A stretch of 64,000 nucleotides of DNA from Patiria pectinifera (lineage: Eukaryota; Echinodermata; Asteroidea; Valvatida; Asterinidae), in contig CM057135.1 of assembly GCA_029964075.1 (NCBI GenBank), positions 27,393,366-27,457,365 of the forward strand, in the 5' to 3' direction. A model generated the notes under the pieces. It was given only the letters and a program-made list of their open reading frames with translations, did not search any database and was not told the DNA's origin. The position numbers were made by a program, and so were the translations under genes. This document shows, piece after piece, positions 47,241-58,203 of the stretch; within the stretch, counting starts at the first letter, position 1; every line of letters starts with the position of its first letter.

Positions 47241-49725
47241 GGTTCCAGACATCTCTGTGTTGGACCCGGGTCCAACACAAAATTAGTATGAAAGTATGAA
47301 AGGCCCTATAAACACTTAGTATAGCCCCAGTTTTCAGGTATTGCTCCTACCTGCATGCATCCATGTATGGATGTATACAGTGTATACAAATGTATACAAA
47401 TGTATAAACCATGTTATCTTGTTGGTTTGAAGTGGCTCCATAAATGGAACAATTAACATCTGGCCAGCTCAGTAATTATTCTCAGCATCTGCACGGAAAT
47501 TGCAGATAAATTGTTGCCACAGTCATCTGTCATTGTAACGATGACTTCGGTGACCTCTCATTTGTGCACTACAGAGAAAGACAATCCCGAACCAATCAAT
47601 AGTGCACATTGGCACTGACACTGTATCGTAGATCTGGTCGTAAATTGTGTGCATGTGTAGATCTGTGATTAATGTAGAACCATCTGTACTTGATACGTGT
47701 GGAAACTTAAGAAGCTCAGGTATATAATGTCAGTTTACTGAATTTGTCATATGAGCCAGTCCTGATGGCCTCGTCAGGTTCAGTGTCAAATTCTCCTTTA
47801 ACAAGCCAATTTAGTTCAGTTTTCACGAGATTCCATGTGTCTGTATGTTACAATCACTTTGGTGATTAATAAACATATGGACAATGCATTTACTGATGTT
47901 TATACAACGCATGTACGACCTTGGAAAACCAAAACTAATATATCGTCAATTCATCAGCCTGTTTATTCATGTTGGCTTTTCCATTAGATTTTTTTTTGTT
48001 CACTTGCGTGTATCAGCTACATGCACAGTGTCACGTTCTCCTTTAACAAGCTAGCTTACTGTTCACTGGATACCATGTAGGGTACCATTAATTCAATCAT
48101 TAATAAACCATTACTGGTAAACGAGCACTTGACGAACGCCGGCTCTACCGCAAGTGGTGTACAGTGTTTTCTTAACATACGGCCCAGGCCACCCATCAGA
48201 ATGTGTTGGTTATCATCCGGGCTCGGCTGGAGAGGGAGAGGGAGAGAGAGAGTATAGTCTTCACGGAGACGATGTGATCAGGTTACTACCGCTGCGCAGC
48301 TTGCTGTTATGCATGGCGGTCCAATATCACTCCCTGTGATTAAACCGTGGGGTGCTTCTCCCACACCCCCCCCCCCCCCTTCCTCTTCACCACCACTAAC
48401 CACTTCTAACCGCGGTAAATAATTTCCCAGAAGAGAAAAGATAATCTTTGATCAGTGCACGGTCATTTGCCAAAGAGTTACGATCTTGTCCTGTCCCTCA
48501 GTCGAGGAAGTGCACGAGCCGTCGATCCGGCCTGATGCTTCTTTTAAGACCTCCAGCCCCAGTTGTTTGGATTGCGTGGGTGCATGCTGAGATGGTTGCG
48601 TATTGAACCTGGCTGTGACTTTTTTGTTTGCACTCTGGGTCTTGATTGCCCTGACGCTAGGACGGAGGACGTTGCCAGCAAAAACCACTTCTGGTACGTA
48701 CCGCACCGCGTCCAGCGGGCAAGCAGGTGATTCGAGACTCGGGTCCCACGGACCCGGGACGATTTTTTTTGTCCACAAGGACCTGATGGCAGTCATCCCT
48801 TTGAGTCTGTTTCGCAGTAACAGTGGCAGACGTACCTAAGGGGACTGAGGTGGATGTTTGATTAAAAGTACCCTTCTTCATATTTGTCGGATAGCTCGAT
48901 ATGCAGTGTGAAACGTGAAGTGCACGACTAACATTCCCCACAGTGTCGGCTGGCGAGGATGGATCGAATGTTCTTGAATAGATGCTATTGACGCTCAGAG
49001 TGAAGTTGTGAAACTGGGAATCTTCTTTCTGCAGAGCTGGACGTCTGCAACATACATGTACATGTATGTACTTTGGGACATTGTACTGGATGATTTTGGA
49101 TCGATGCTTTTTTGATGCTGAGAGGTAGTGGAAATGGAAAACTAATTTAACCAGAACTGGATTCCTCAACATATATGTACTTTGGAACATTTTGTATTAC
49201 TGGATGTGTACTGGAGTGGGATTGTAAACAATTCATATCTTAACTTCGGAACTTTTGGGTAATCTTACAGTGGTTGTCTTCAAAAATTCTTCTTGGATGA
49301 GAAACAAAATATCTTGATCAGAGCTATTTGAATTGTTGTGTTTCTCCTTTGTACCTGTTTTTACAACTTTGACCTCTGGTAGAGCGGACTATACATGTAG
49401 TTCTACATCGGGATCTCACATTGGTGCTGAATGGACGTATCGCAGGTGATGTTGTTTTTCCACATGCAGAACAATACTTTGGAAGTTGGAAGTACGGTGT
49501 ACATGTACATGTCATTGGCAGGTCTACATAAACAGGTGTCGTGATTGCACATACATTTTGGGTCTCTGAACTCGCCCTGGAGGATCCCCGGGCACGGAAA
49601 ATATTTATTCAGTAGACCGATGAATATTTTAGCCCCGAGGGGACACAAATGTTTTGGATTTAAAGCACTAGGAACATGATAAGTATGCACGTCTTTTTAA
49701 CGTCCGACTGTACCCTAGGAGCCAC

Positions 49726-49761
49726 ATGGATATAGCATGGGATGAGAGCTTCTGGTTCGAG
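49726..49761 (+). CDS. Candidate alternative first coding exon C of KIDINS220 (very short)
   Basis: A 12-codon frame, MDIAWDESFWFE, begins with an excellent initiation context (GCCAC-ATG-G) and ends in GAG followed by the donor GTAGGG at 49762, phase 0. It would join the exon at 52871 in frame, adding an acidic, aromatic N-terminus. It is so short that chance is a serious alternative. It is listed because it repeats the pattern of candidates A and B (ATG, phase 0, GAG then GT) and is the closest of the three to the acceptor, 3.1 kb away. Confidence 0.25.
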
Positions 49762-50101
49762 GTAGGGTTCGTTGCTTTTTTAATTTGGAAGCAAATTGAA
49801 TCAGGTTTCAAGACTGATGGTTCAAAATTCAAGGCATTTTGGTTCCTATGTTGTCACTGTGGGTTTAGTCATTGCTTACTTATGGTAAATGTAGATTTAA
49901 AAACATGTACCATGGGTATCAGAATTGGTGTACATGTAAGCTAAACTGTGTTTCTTAAATGTCACAAATTTAATCACAAAAAGTCAATAAGTCGTTGTGT
50001 GTTGCTGGAACATTCTTCAGCTTGTTAATATAAATTGTACTGTAAGAAAGAAGCCATTGCTTTGTGTAAGAAGCTTACTTTTTATCTCCATAAAACTGTT
50101 T

Positions 50102-50618
50102 TTAAAGCTATAGTCCATCATTTGCAGCCATCCGAAAAGTAACTGGCGTAATTATTGTTGAAAAACAAACTTGGTTGAAAGATAGTAAGGGAACTAAACT
50201 CCCTGTGAAATTATTCTTTCTGGGAAGCTGTCATTTTGAAGTAATCAACGAAAGAAGGCCTTTCCAACGGTGCGTCTGAAGACGCATCGTAGGAAAATTT
50301 AAATTAGTAGTTCGTTATGTTATTCTGCGAAGCCACGCGCAAACATTCGCATGACGCACACGCGCGCGTGGTTGCTATAATTCGTCGGATCAGTGCGCGA
50401 CGCCGCGTATAGCTGCAATTCAAAACAATTCAAAACGTGATTCAGTAACTTTTGATTTGAAATTGAGATCCTAGTGTGCTGTTTTTCTCGTAATAAACTG
50501 AAGCTTAGCTGAAACTTCATCAGGTTAGTTGTTCAGTATCCTTCATTAGATTTTGAACACTTTTGTTGCTTCAAACGAACAAAATGCGCAAATTACAAAT
50601 GATGGACTATATCTTTAA
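50102..50618. mobile_element. TTAA-ended element with central hairpin, copy C
   Basis: TTAAAGCTATAGTCCATCAT (50102) faces ATGATGGACTATATCTTTAA (ending 50618), with one gap/mismatch. The central TTTCCAACGGTGCGTCTGAA faces AGACGCATCGTAGGAAA. The same architecture as copies A and B but a different body, with a CG-rich stretch (ACACGCGCGCGTGG). Confidence 0.6.
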
Positions 50619-50712
50619 GCTTAGTGCCTCACAAGTTATGTGGATGTGATTGTGAAGCCAATTTTTGGTGTCAAGTTAACATCACATTCCCAACTAAACT
50701 CAACAAAGTTGA

Positions 50713-50776
50713 TGTGTGTTCAACATTTCTGTGTTCAACATGTGTGTTCAACATTTCTGTGTTCAACATGTGTGTA
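50713..50776. repeat. Short tandem repeat, about 30-bp unit
   Basis: GTGTGTTCAACATTTCT and GTGTTCAACAT alternate two to two and a half times. Confidence 0.7.
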
Positions 50777-51922
50777 CAAACTGTAATGTCACAAATTTCC
50801 ATTTGCATTTGAATTTGTGCTGAGTACGAGAGCGATCCTAAAAAAAGGGAAATAATTGAGGCATAGTATTAAAAATGAACTCTGCAGAGCATCCTAGTGG
50901 AAATGAATGACAGTCAAAGAGACTGTTCGGAAAACCAGGTCGGTTCAGAGCGGCAATAAAAGGCCCATTTTCTTCCCCCAGTAAAACATCTCCGTCGAAT
51001 GGATCCGGAGCCATTTCTCTTGGACACGTACATGTATGTTTACATCCACGCAACGGTCGATGGCCCATTAAAGTGGTGAAATTCCATCCCGAGCGTGCAA
51101 AGGCTTCGGTCGTGACCGAAGTTGCCAAGAACCAAAAAACAGTCGTACGAGTTGTGAAATCAGCTGTCAACCGTTGATTGAACACAACATACAAGTGCAC
51201 ATTAAAATTCGTGTTCGTAATTTCTAGGGGGCACACTACAGAGTGAAGTTGTTAAGGAATGCAAGATTATCACGTCAGCTTTATTGGAAGGACCATATTT
51301 TTTATCTGGTTTGCCTGAGTGCAGTAATGGATTGCATTTTTGGTAGTTCGTAAAAAGCACTGCGATTGACTTTAAGTATCTGTGATGTATGCCATACGTC
51401 CGGAGTACATTGCATCAGTGACTTGATGCATTACTTTAATTAAATGAAGACGTTACGGAATAATTTTTTTGTCCAGGGGTTGTTAAAATCTAGGTCTGCC
51501 ATTAAAACTCTTTGCCCGTAGTCATGGGTGCTACGGGGATCGGTTCTACAACAGTGAGTACTTTGACAGTTAACATATCGAGCCATGTGTCTCACTTGAC
51601 AAAAAAAAAAACGTGGTATGTCAACCACTTTATTGACAAATCTTTTCAGTTTAACAAGATCCCGCGATTGACTTTTTAACAAGATTCCAGAGTGGCAGCT
51701 TTTGAAGCCCTAACGAGATTTGATAATTGAATCATAAACCCGTTAAAGGATTCCGGAATTGCCAGTTAATTTAAATGTCACTCGGATCAACCCTATGAAT
51801 ATTTATGTGATTTCTGTGACATTAAAATTTGTCTATAAAGGAAAGGGTAATTTGAAAAAAAAACACCACGTAGATGTATTTGGCATTTTGATTCACGCAG
51901 TGGGCACAGAGTCTTCACTCTC

Positions 51923-51988
51923 CTGAAGACGGTCAGAGCATACTGACCGGAACGTCGAGTTTATACCTCTGGTTCTTTTTAGAACCAT
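51923..51988 (+). ncRNA. Penelope-type terminal fragment with hammerhead-like fold, copy 2
   Basis: CTGAAGA (51923-51929), a perfect 7-bp stem CGGTCAG/CTGACCG with an AGCATA loop, then GAACGTCGAG, then GGTTCTTTTTAGAACC (51971-51986). The core C-U-G-A-N-G-A / G-A-A fits the hammerhead consensus. Relative to copy 1, one stem position changed from G.U to U-A, so pairing was kept. Confidence 0.5.
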
Positions 51989-52870
51989 TCTCTTTGTTGA
52001 GAAATTATTCGCACATGGTGTTTCCGCAAACCTTTCATTATTTAGTATCTCCACCATGCAAATCCTCAAATCTTACTCAGATGTTAAGGGAAATTCTGTT
52101 TGAATGCAGCCGACACTGCGATTCAAAGAGCAAATCTGGAAAGATGTACATGATGTACATACACTACTAAGGCAATGATGTAATGTACGATACGCAATGT
52201 AATTCACCCACACCACCATATTGGCTCAACATTGATTTTGATTTGTGGCTGGGAGCAAGTTACATCCACGCTCCACACCGTGCTTGACATCAAGTGTTTT
52301 GACACGTTTAGCTGTGCCAGATACATGTCGTTTACATTGGATAATGTACTCCAGCGTGTTTGGGCCCGCGACATGGCAGTTGCTGCAAGGCTACCGCAGC
52401 CTGGTACGTCAACCCATTGCAACTCGTCAGCGATGATGATTTTTTTTTTTCAGAATCGGATTTGCCTGTTCTCCCTGGTCATGGACATTTTGTCTTGGGT
52501 ATAATTTCAAAGGAATCCTTGAAATAAACAGTTGGGCAGTGTACATGCATGTAAACCTTTAGTGACCATAGCATAAGCTGTCAGAATTGAAAATCCTGAG
52601 TGGCTTCGGACAGGCAGCATTTTTCAGGATTTTAGTGACTTGTAAAATTTGAAGGTTTGTAAAGTTTGAATTTACAGTTCAGGTACACAGCTTTAACAAA
52701 AAGATACTAGTGTGTGAACAAGTGGTAAAATGGCCATTGGTGGGAATAATTGTTTCGAGAAAGACAGAATGCACGGGTCATACAGTACCTCGAGTCCTGT
52801 GTTGTCATTGAGGATTAATCGTTGTTGAGTTTATTCTAATGTTTTGGGATTTTTCCTTTTATTTTTTCAG

Positions 52871-52969
52871 GGAGGACAGACTGCCCTAATGTGTGCCGCA
52901 CAGGCCGGTAAGCTGGAGTTGGTTCAGGAGTTGCTGGACAGAGGGGCTGACATCAAGGCCATAGACGAG
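52871..52969 (+). CDS. KIDINS220: KIDINS220/ARMS, coding exon 2 (ankyrin repeat)
   Basis: Exactly 99 bp, 33 codons, in phase 0 at both ends: acceptor TTTTTTCAG before 52871, donor GTAGGT at 52970. It encodes one complete ankyrin repeat, GGQTALMCAAQAGKLELVQE followed by LLDRGADIKAIDE. The TALM-x-AA helix, the VQELL helix and the GAD loop are all present. The vertebrate KIDINS220 repeat at this place reads C-GQTPLM-x-AA-x-x-G-x-LE-x-V-x-EL, so the match is close. Together with the exons at 55178 and 62535 it gives one ankyrin repeat per exon. This exon is the predicted common acceptor for the canonical first exon and for the candidate alternative first exons in intron 1. No truncation or frame defect is visible. 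Confidence 0.9.
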
Positions 52970-53054
52970 GTAGGTAGTCTGAATAATTTTGTAAAGATGT
53001 AAATTCAGGGTTTTGCCCAATCTATATCAGAATCAAACTGGCAAGCTGACCCCG

Positions 53055-53135
53055 GCAAGCTCGGTGGTCGAGTGGTAAGAAGTCTGCACTAGTAAGCAAG
53101 AGGTCATGGGTTTGAGTCCCACCTTAGTGAGCTAG
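53055..53135 (+). mobile_element. tRNA-like SINE head (third family)
   Basis: GGTGGTCGAGTGGTAAGA (A box) and GGGTTTGAGTCCC (B box). No acceptor-stem pairing is found, so it is a SINE head rather than a functional tRNA gene. It is the counterpart of the minus-strand copy at 9960-10080. Confidence 0.55.
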
Positions 53136-53357
53136 TAAATGTTCTTGCAAGCTTTCAGATCCACTGAGTATACAGTGCTTATAAATTTATGTCAGTGAAG
53201 GGCAGAACCCATTTTTGAATTTATAAGTGTTCCCAAAGTTAAAATTTGGGCTTTGTTTGTATTTAGTTTTTAATCATGAACTACAGCTGTAATCAAGTCA
53301 TTACAAGTCTTCAAGTCGTCCCAAAACTATGACAAGTCTTATCACAAGTCATTCAAT

Positions 53358-53877
53358 CAGGGGCAAGTTCGAGCAGGGATCAGTGGTTCGTGACGTACCT
53401 AGCGCATGTAAACTGAAGTTGAAGTGCGAACGACTCTAGTCAAACTATTGTCATGTCAACGACCGTCAAAAAATGGCGGTTTCATAATTATTCAACACTT
53501 GTTGTGTCTCTTTATTTACACAAATGTGATTGTGTATAGTTTAGGACATCTTACTTTAATCGCCAATATTATTGTACAATGGTGACAAAAGTGACATAAT
53601 CGTAAATGTATGGAAAAACTGTGCAATGAAAATGAAATTTAGAGCTCACTGTTACTTTTCCGCCATTTTTGTTGATAGTTGGTCTTCTCTGCACTATGCT
53701 ATGGAAATTGCTATTGATAACCAGCTATTAATCGTTGCGCGACCAGCCGCGGTAGGCTGGTTCCAAATAGTCGACTAGCATAGTCAACCATCGTCGACTA
53801 GACAGAGTTTGGGCTAACTTTAGTCGAACTATGGTTAACCATTGGTCAACAATAGTTCTTGCGCGAACTTGCCCCTG
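53358..53877. mobile_element. hAT-like MITE, 520 bp
   Basis: CAGGGGCAAGTTCGAGCAGG and the inverse of CTTGCGCGAACTTGCCCCTG match at 18 of 20 bases. The flanking 8-mers CATTCAAT and GAGTCAAT agree at six positions, a worn 8-bp duplication. Internal GTCGACTA repeats occur at 53770-53830. Confidence 0.65.
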
Positions 53878-54144
53878 GAGTCAATGGACAAGCGCTCAAA
53901 TGAACCGTGGTCAAGGCATACCTTAGGCATACCTTTCTCAGTGTTGCATGTGACCTGATTTTGTAATTGGACTTGTGATTGACTGTGATCACAGCTGTAG
54001 AGTAAATTAAATTGTCTTTAAATCTTTTGACAGAGTCCGTTCATGTGGTTGTAGGGCCAAGCACACCCGTCTACTAGACCATCAAGAACCAATTATTTTC
54101 ACTATTTCTCAACCATTGTCACCAGTAATTTTCAAAATTTAAGA

Positions 54145-54676
54145 TTAAAGGGAATATACAACATTTGCAAACATCGAAAAACAAACCTACCAAATTTTTA
54201 CGAAATACCTTACTGGGATGTTGGTAAATGACAGTCTTAAGTATCCTGTAAAGTTATGGCACCTGATGTGAAGTCATTTTCAAGAAAAGTGGTATTTTTG
54301 TATAAATTTCCAACGGTGGTCACCGTTGGAAAAACCTTACTTTTTTTCAAGTACTGCTCCAAATTTACCATTTTTTTTTTCCAGTCCAAATTTTGTTTGC
54401 TATTGGTTACATGTTCATGAACGGGTGCAGGCAAGCTAGACTGGTTCCCTTACCGTACAATTTTCCGGCATCTATAAATTGATCCATTTCATCTTTAGTG
54501 GAGTCAGGGAACCAGACTACTTGAACATTTTTGTTCTTGGTTTTTCCAGCATTTTCGAACACAAAACTTTAAACGTGTCAGTGTAACAATATTTGATCTA
54601 CATGTATTATACCAACCCCTCAAATAGTTCATTTCTGAAAATTACAGCAAAAGCCAATGATGTACATTCCCTTTAA
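54145..54676. mobile_element. TTAA-ended element with central hairpin, copy B (inverted to A)
   Basis: TTAAAGGGAATATACA (54145) and TGTACATTCCCTTTAA (ending 54676) are near-perfect inverses. The central hairpin is TTCCAACGGTGGTCACCGTTGGAA. It aligns full length to copy A at 35690-36231 on the opposite strand. Confidence 0.7.
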
Positions 54677-55177
54677 CGTCATCCCCTAACTCACATCCAT
54701 TAAGGGTGACAAGCGTCCTGTCGGACTTGAGAAAATTATATTCCAAGAATTTAAGTATCATTTTACAAGCACCTGGAGTTCTGCTTCAACTCTCTTTGCC
54801 AGGTTTGTGGGCTTAAGAGAGATTTGAGTTATAAATAGACAGCTCACCAACAAACAAATGTAACTGTACTGTGCAGCTGACGCGAGCCGTTATCCACACC
54901 GCATTAAAATAATTGCTTAATTTCGTCTCCACAAAATGAGAAACGTATCTAAAACGAATTAAAGTATCTCCCATCTTGCGGTATGCACAAGCGAAACGGT
55001 CATTATATTTCCCTGCCTGTGTTGCTTCGATAACGAGCTGTGAATTTCTGCATTGAAATTTCTCCCCAAGGCCATTGCCATCAGATATACATGTAATCAG
55101 GGTGACCTATTTTTTCAGGGTGATCCTTAATCAGGTTACATTTCTCGATTGCCTTTGAAAAAAAATTAACCACACAG

Positions 55178-55276
55178 GACAAATGGACGGCCCTCATATT
55201 TGCGGCCAAGGAAGGCCACTTGGATATCGTCAAGTCACTGCTGGCCAAGGGTGCCGAGATTGACCACACAGATGTT
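55178..55276 (+). CDS. KIDINS220: KIDINS220/ARMS, coding exon 3 (ankyrin repeat)
   Basis: A 99-bp, phase-0 exon: acceptor CACACAG before 55178, donor GTAAGT at 55277. It encodes one 33-residue ankyrin repeat, DKWTALIFAAKEGHLDIVKS then LLAKGAEIDHTDV. The W in place of the usual G of the ankyrin G-x-TPLH motif is characteristic of this repeat in KIDINS220, whose vertebrate form begins DNWTALI-x-ASKEGH. This is the strongest family-specific marker in the window along with the next exon. The acceptor has a weak pyrimidine tract interrupted by a run of A and the sequence TTAACCACACAG, so recognition may depend on exonic signals. The reading frame continues without change from exon 2 and into exon 4. 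Confidence 0.92.
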
Positions 55277-55317
55277 GTAAGTATTCCCATGCCAACATTG
55301 ATTTGTAACTAACGATC

Positions 55318-55710
55318 TTGCCATCCCGTCACCCACCCCCCCCCCACCCCACCCCATCTGTTTTCTATTTCGGGTCAATGAAAAGAGCACTGCTTGCAAT
55401 GTTTGTACATGCGTTAGGGGCAGTTGGACTGAGGATGTGGCGTTTCCCTTCCCCCACCCTTCCCTCCTCTCTCCCCCTCCCTCCCCCACCCTCACCCCCT
55501 CACCCCACCCCAACCTCCTTCAAACCCCTTCACACCCCCTCAACCCCCACTCCCACCCACCCCCACATCCATCAGTTTCCCATTTCGGGTCAATGAGAAA
55601 GAGTACTGCTTGCAATGTTTGTACATGTGTTAGGGGCAGTTGGGTGGTGGATATGCACCCCTCAACACCCCCAACGTCCATCTGTCTCCCATTTCGGGTC
55701 AATGAATCAA
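55318..55710. repeat. C-rich repeated block, about three units
   Basis: CATTTCGGGTCAATGA recurs at about 55366, 55580 and 55691, followed in the first two by CTGCTTGCAATGTTTGTACA and GTTAGGGGCAGTTGG. Units are separated by long CCCCACCC runs of variable length. Confidence 0.7.
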
Positions 55711-56892
55711 GAGCACTTCTTGTTGGAGGTGGTCAGGTCGCCGACATGGGCATTGCTCGGTCTCGCGACGTGGTGACCTGCGTGTACTTGTGTAGATGCA
55801 GTAGGAGACTCCTTGACTAGTCATTATTATCATCTGAAGAGCATCCTGCTGCTGCACAGTGTTCAACTTCAAGAGAGCAATCTGTGACTTGCAAATGCAA
55901 CTGGCAAAATGCATATTGCATGCAGCATAAACATGTAAATAAGGGTTCATTTTGATGAATTCTTAGCTTAAAAAATAAATTTCTAAAAAGTGAACAGTGA
56001 GTGATATTTTGTAAAGATTTCTTCTTCTTTTTTTCAAAGAATTTTTTTTTTTTCCTTTTTTTTTTTCAAAGAATTTTTGAAATTTTTTTTGAGGAGGGAA
56101 TGACCCACCCCCTCCCCATCCCCTCCCTCGCCACTTCCACCTCACCTCCCACGTGCAAGATGCCCATTCCTAAAGGAGTCAAGTTGGCTGGATTATTTGA
56201 TTCCAACGTCACTCACTGCTGCCTATCTTACCCCCAGTCACTCTGCACAAACACACGCTGTCCCCGGTGATTACCCTGGTGTCATCTCACACTGCTAAAC
56301 GAGCCGTAGACCCACACACCCCCCCCCCCCCCCCATTTAACTGGACACCAATTTGCCCCCGCTTGTCATAATCTCATCTATCTAAATAAACAGCTGGCCA
56401 AGTCACGGACTATTGCGCGCAGTGACCATTAAAAATATAGCTGATGGACTGCTTTATAATGGTCATCTAATGGGTGATGCACACATTCTAGAACTATTTG
56501 AATCAATCAGTGCAAGATCTACCTCTTAATTGTGCCGAATTGTAAATTTATAGCTTCTTACGCGAAGACTTCATCTATCAATGTCATCTTTTGAAAAGTG
56601 CAAGGCGTGTTTAATGTTATCTGTTAAATTGTTACGTTTGGAGATGGAAATTATGCGATACCCAAATGATGCTGATGATTGATGATTAAGCAGAAAGAAA
56701 TCTCAGATGTTTGTTACTGAAAGAAGCACGGTTTATAGACATTGGAAATCTCCTGTGTAAACCAGCTTTACTCTAACACTGTATGCCATACGTGTGCTAT
56801 GGCCATAGTGAAAATTGCAGATTTACCACATGGTGTAAGTTTAAAGTCATGTTTAAGGAAATGCTAAACCATTTTTTATTAAGAGTCTCCAT

Positions 56893-57067
56893 GGCTCAAT
56901 TTCATGGAGCTCTGCTAAGCACGGAATTTGCTAAGCGCAAACAATATTTGCTTAGCAGAATTGGGTTACCAGCCAAATGTCATACTATGTGTATTGCTCG
57001 TATTGCTCGTGACTGGTATTCAGATGATTTTTGCTTAGCACATAAATTTTCTAAGCAACTTTCCAAT
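56893..57067. mobile_element. GGGCCCAATTTCAT family, copy 2 (partial)
   Basis: GGCTCAATTTCATGGAGCTC, then TGCTAAGCAC and GGGTTACCAGCCAAA, parallels 17703. The expected right end is not found; a palindromic element begins at 57068. Confidence 0.5.
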
Positions 57068-57353
57068 GGGCCTTATTCACGAGTTGGCCATATTGAATTG
57101 AAAGTTAGGTAAAATCATAATTTTTGGAAATTGCGAAGAGAAATGAAAGCAAGTTAATTTATAATAAATTCCAGTCTGCTTCAATGAATAATTTAAAATT
57201 TGTAATTAAACATTCCCTAATGTTTAAAGCAATATTTAAATAAGGCTGCATTGTGCCAGCATAAATAGTCTGGCGTCATCCCATTCAACAGTTAACAATT
57301 AATGAAATACTATCAGGAACTCGACAAAAATGGCCAACTCGTGAATAAGGCCC
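57068..57353. mobile_element. MITE with 24-bp perfect inverted ends
   Basis: 57068-57091 (GGGCCTTATTCACGAGTTGG and on) and 57330-57353 are exact inverses over 24 bp. The 238-bp interior is AT-rich and has no frame of note. Confidence 0.7.
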
Positions 57354-57950
57354 ATATACCTTTACCATGCTGCCACCATTTCAGGCATGTTCCCTGTATC
57401 CAACAACAGTACTGGATGATAATAATATTTGTGCAAAAAGGAACCAGACTATTTTTCCTTCCAGCCTCGCTTTGGTTACGTTGATTTGAATGGGGAAAAA
57501 ATCAAGATAGCTGCAACATGATACTGGTCTATTAGCAGCTCTTGAATTTGGGCTTTGTTATAGGCAATTGATGCAGGAGCATGTCTTCTTGTGTGAAGAA
57601 GGATTAACGAAATCCTTAACCACAAAAATTAGCTGTTAACTGTTGCATTAACAATTAACCACCCAACCACAATTCTGATAACATCTAACCACATAACAGT
57701 TACATTCCTTGTGGTCAGGGATATCAGTCCTGTATAATGGCAGTGGTATTGATTTGTGTCTGGTGATGAGACATTCAAATCAGGAATCTTCACAGATTGC
57801 TCACTGCTGATGGGTTTGCCACACTGTTGAAATAAACATGCAGAAAACTAGCTGTCCTCCTGTTTAGTCAGAGCCCCTGAGATTCGTTGCATCTCAAATT
57901 TGTTTGTGCTGTCTGCTTTGCTGCGCTGTGCACTTTTCGTTTGCCAAGCT

Positions 57951-58203
57951 GGGCCCAATTTCATGGCTCTGCTAACCACAGAATTTCGGGCTTACAATCA
58001 CCATTTCGTGCTTACAGCGCTAGGAACAAATTCTGGGCTAACTCTGTCAGCACAGAATCCTTGGTTACAGGATGTATGCATGAGCGTAAGCCAATATTCT
58101 TCGCTAACCCGTGAAATACGCTAACTCAAAGCACAGAATTTTCTACTACGGTAGGCATGGATTATGTTTGGCTAACGGTTATGCAATGCCATGAATTTGG
58201 GCC
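57951..58203. mobile_element. GGGCCCAATTTCAT family, copy 3
   Basis: GGCCCAATTTCATGGC (57952) and GCCATGAATTTGGGCC (58188-58203) are inverse with one mismatch. The interior has repeated GCTAAC and CACAGAATT motifs. Confidence 0.65.

Larger units (their letters stand above)
22617..52870 (+). other. KIDINS220: KIDINS220 intron 1 (about 30.3 kb)
   Basis: This intron separates the start exon from the first full ankyrin exon, with GTAAGG at the donor and TTTTTTCAG at the acceptor. It holds three candidate alternative first exons (30156, 43638, 49726), many DNA-transposon relics and several tandem arrays, listed separately. GC-rich islands without an identified product occur around 23850-24000 and 48480-48850. 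The latter has overlapping open frames on both strands. Stretches not covered by individual entries are AT-rich unique sequence in which I see no supportable gene. Confidence 0.85.
52970..55177 (+). other. KIDINS220: KIDINS220 intron 2 (about 2.2 kb)
   Basis: GTAGGT donor and CACACAG acceptor, phase 0. It contains a tRNA-like SINE head (about 53055-53135), a hAT-like element (53358-53877) and a TTAA-ended element (54145-54676), which together make up roughly half of the intron. The remainder shows nothing recognisable. Confidence 0.85.

Noticed and set aside
48657-49190. The longest open frame in the window (177 codons, minus strand) as a gene
   Set aside because: No recognisable domain, low-complexity start including a TACATGTA tract, and no clear exon structure. 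Kept only as a GC-rich patch of unknown role.
53055-53135. A functional tRNA gene
   Set aside because: A and B boxes are present but the acceptor stem does not pair. The same head occurs on the other strand at 9960-10080, so it is a SINE.
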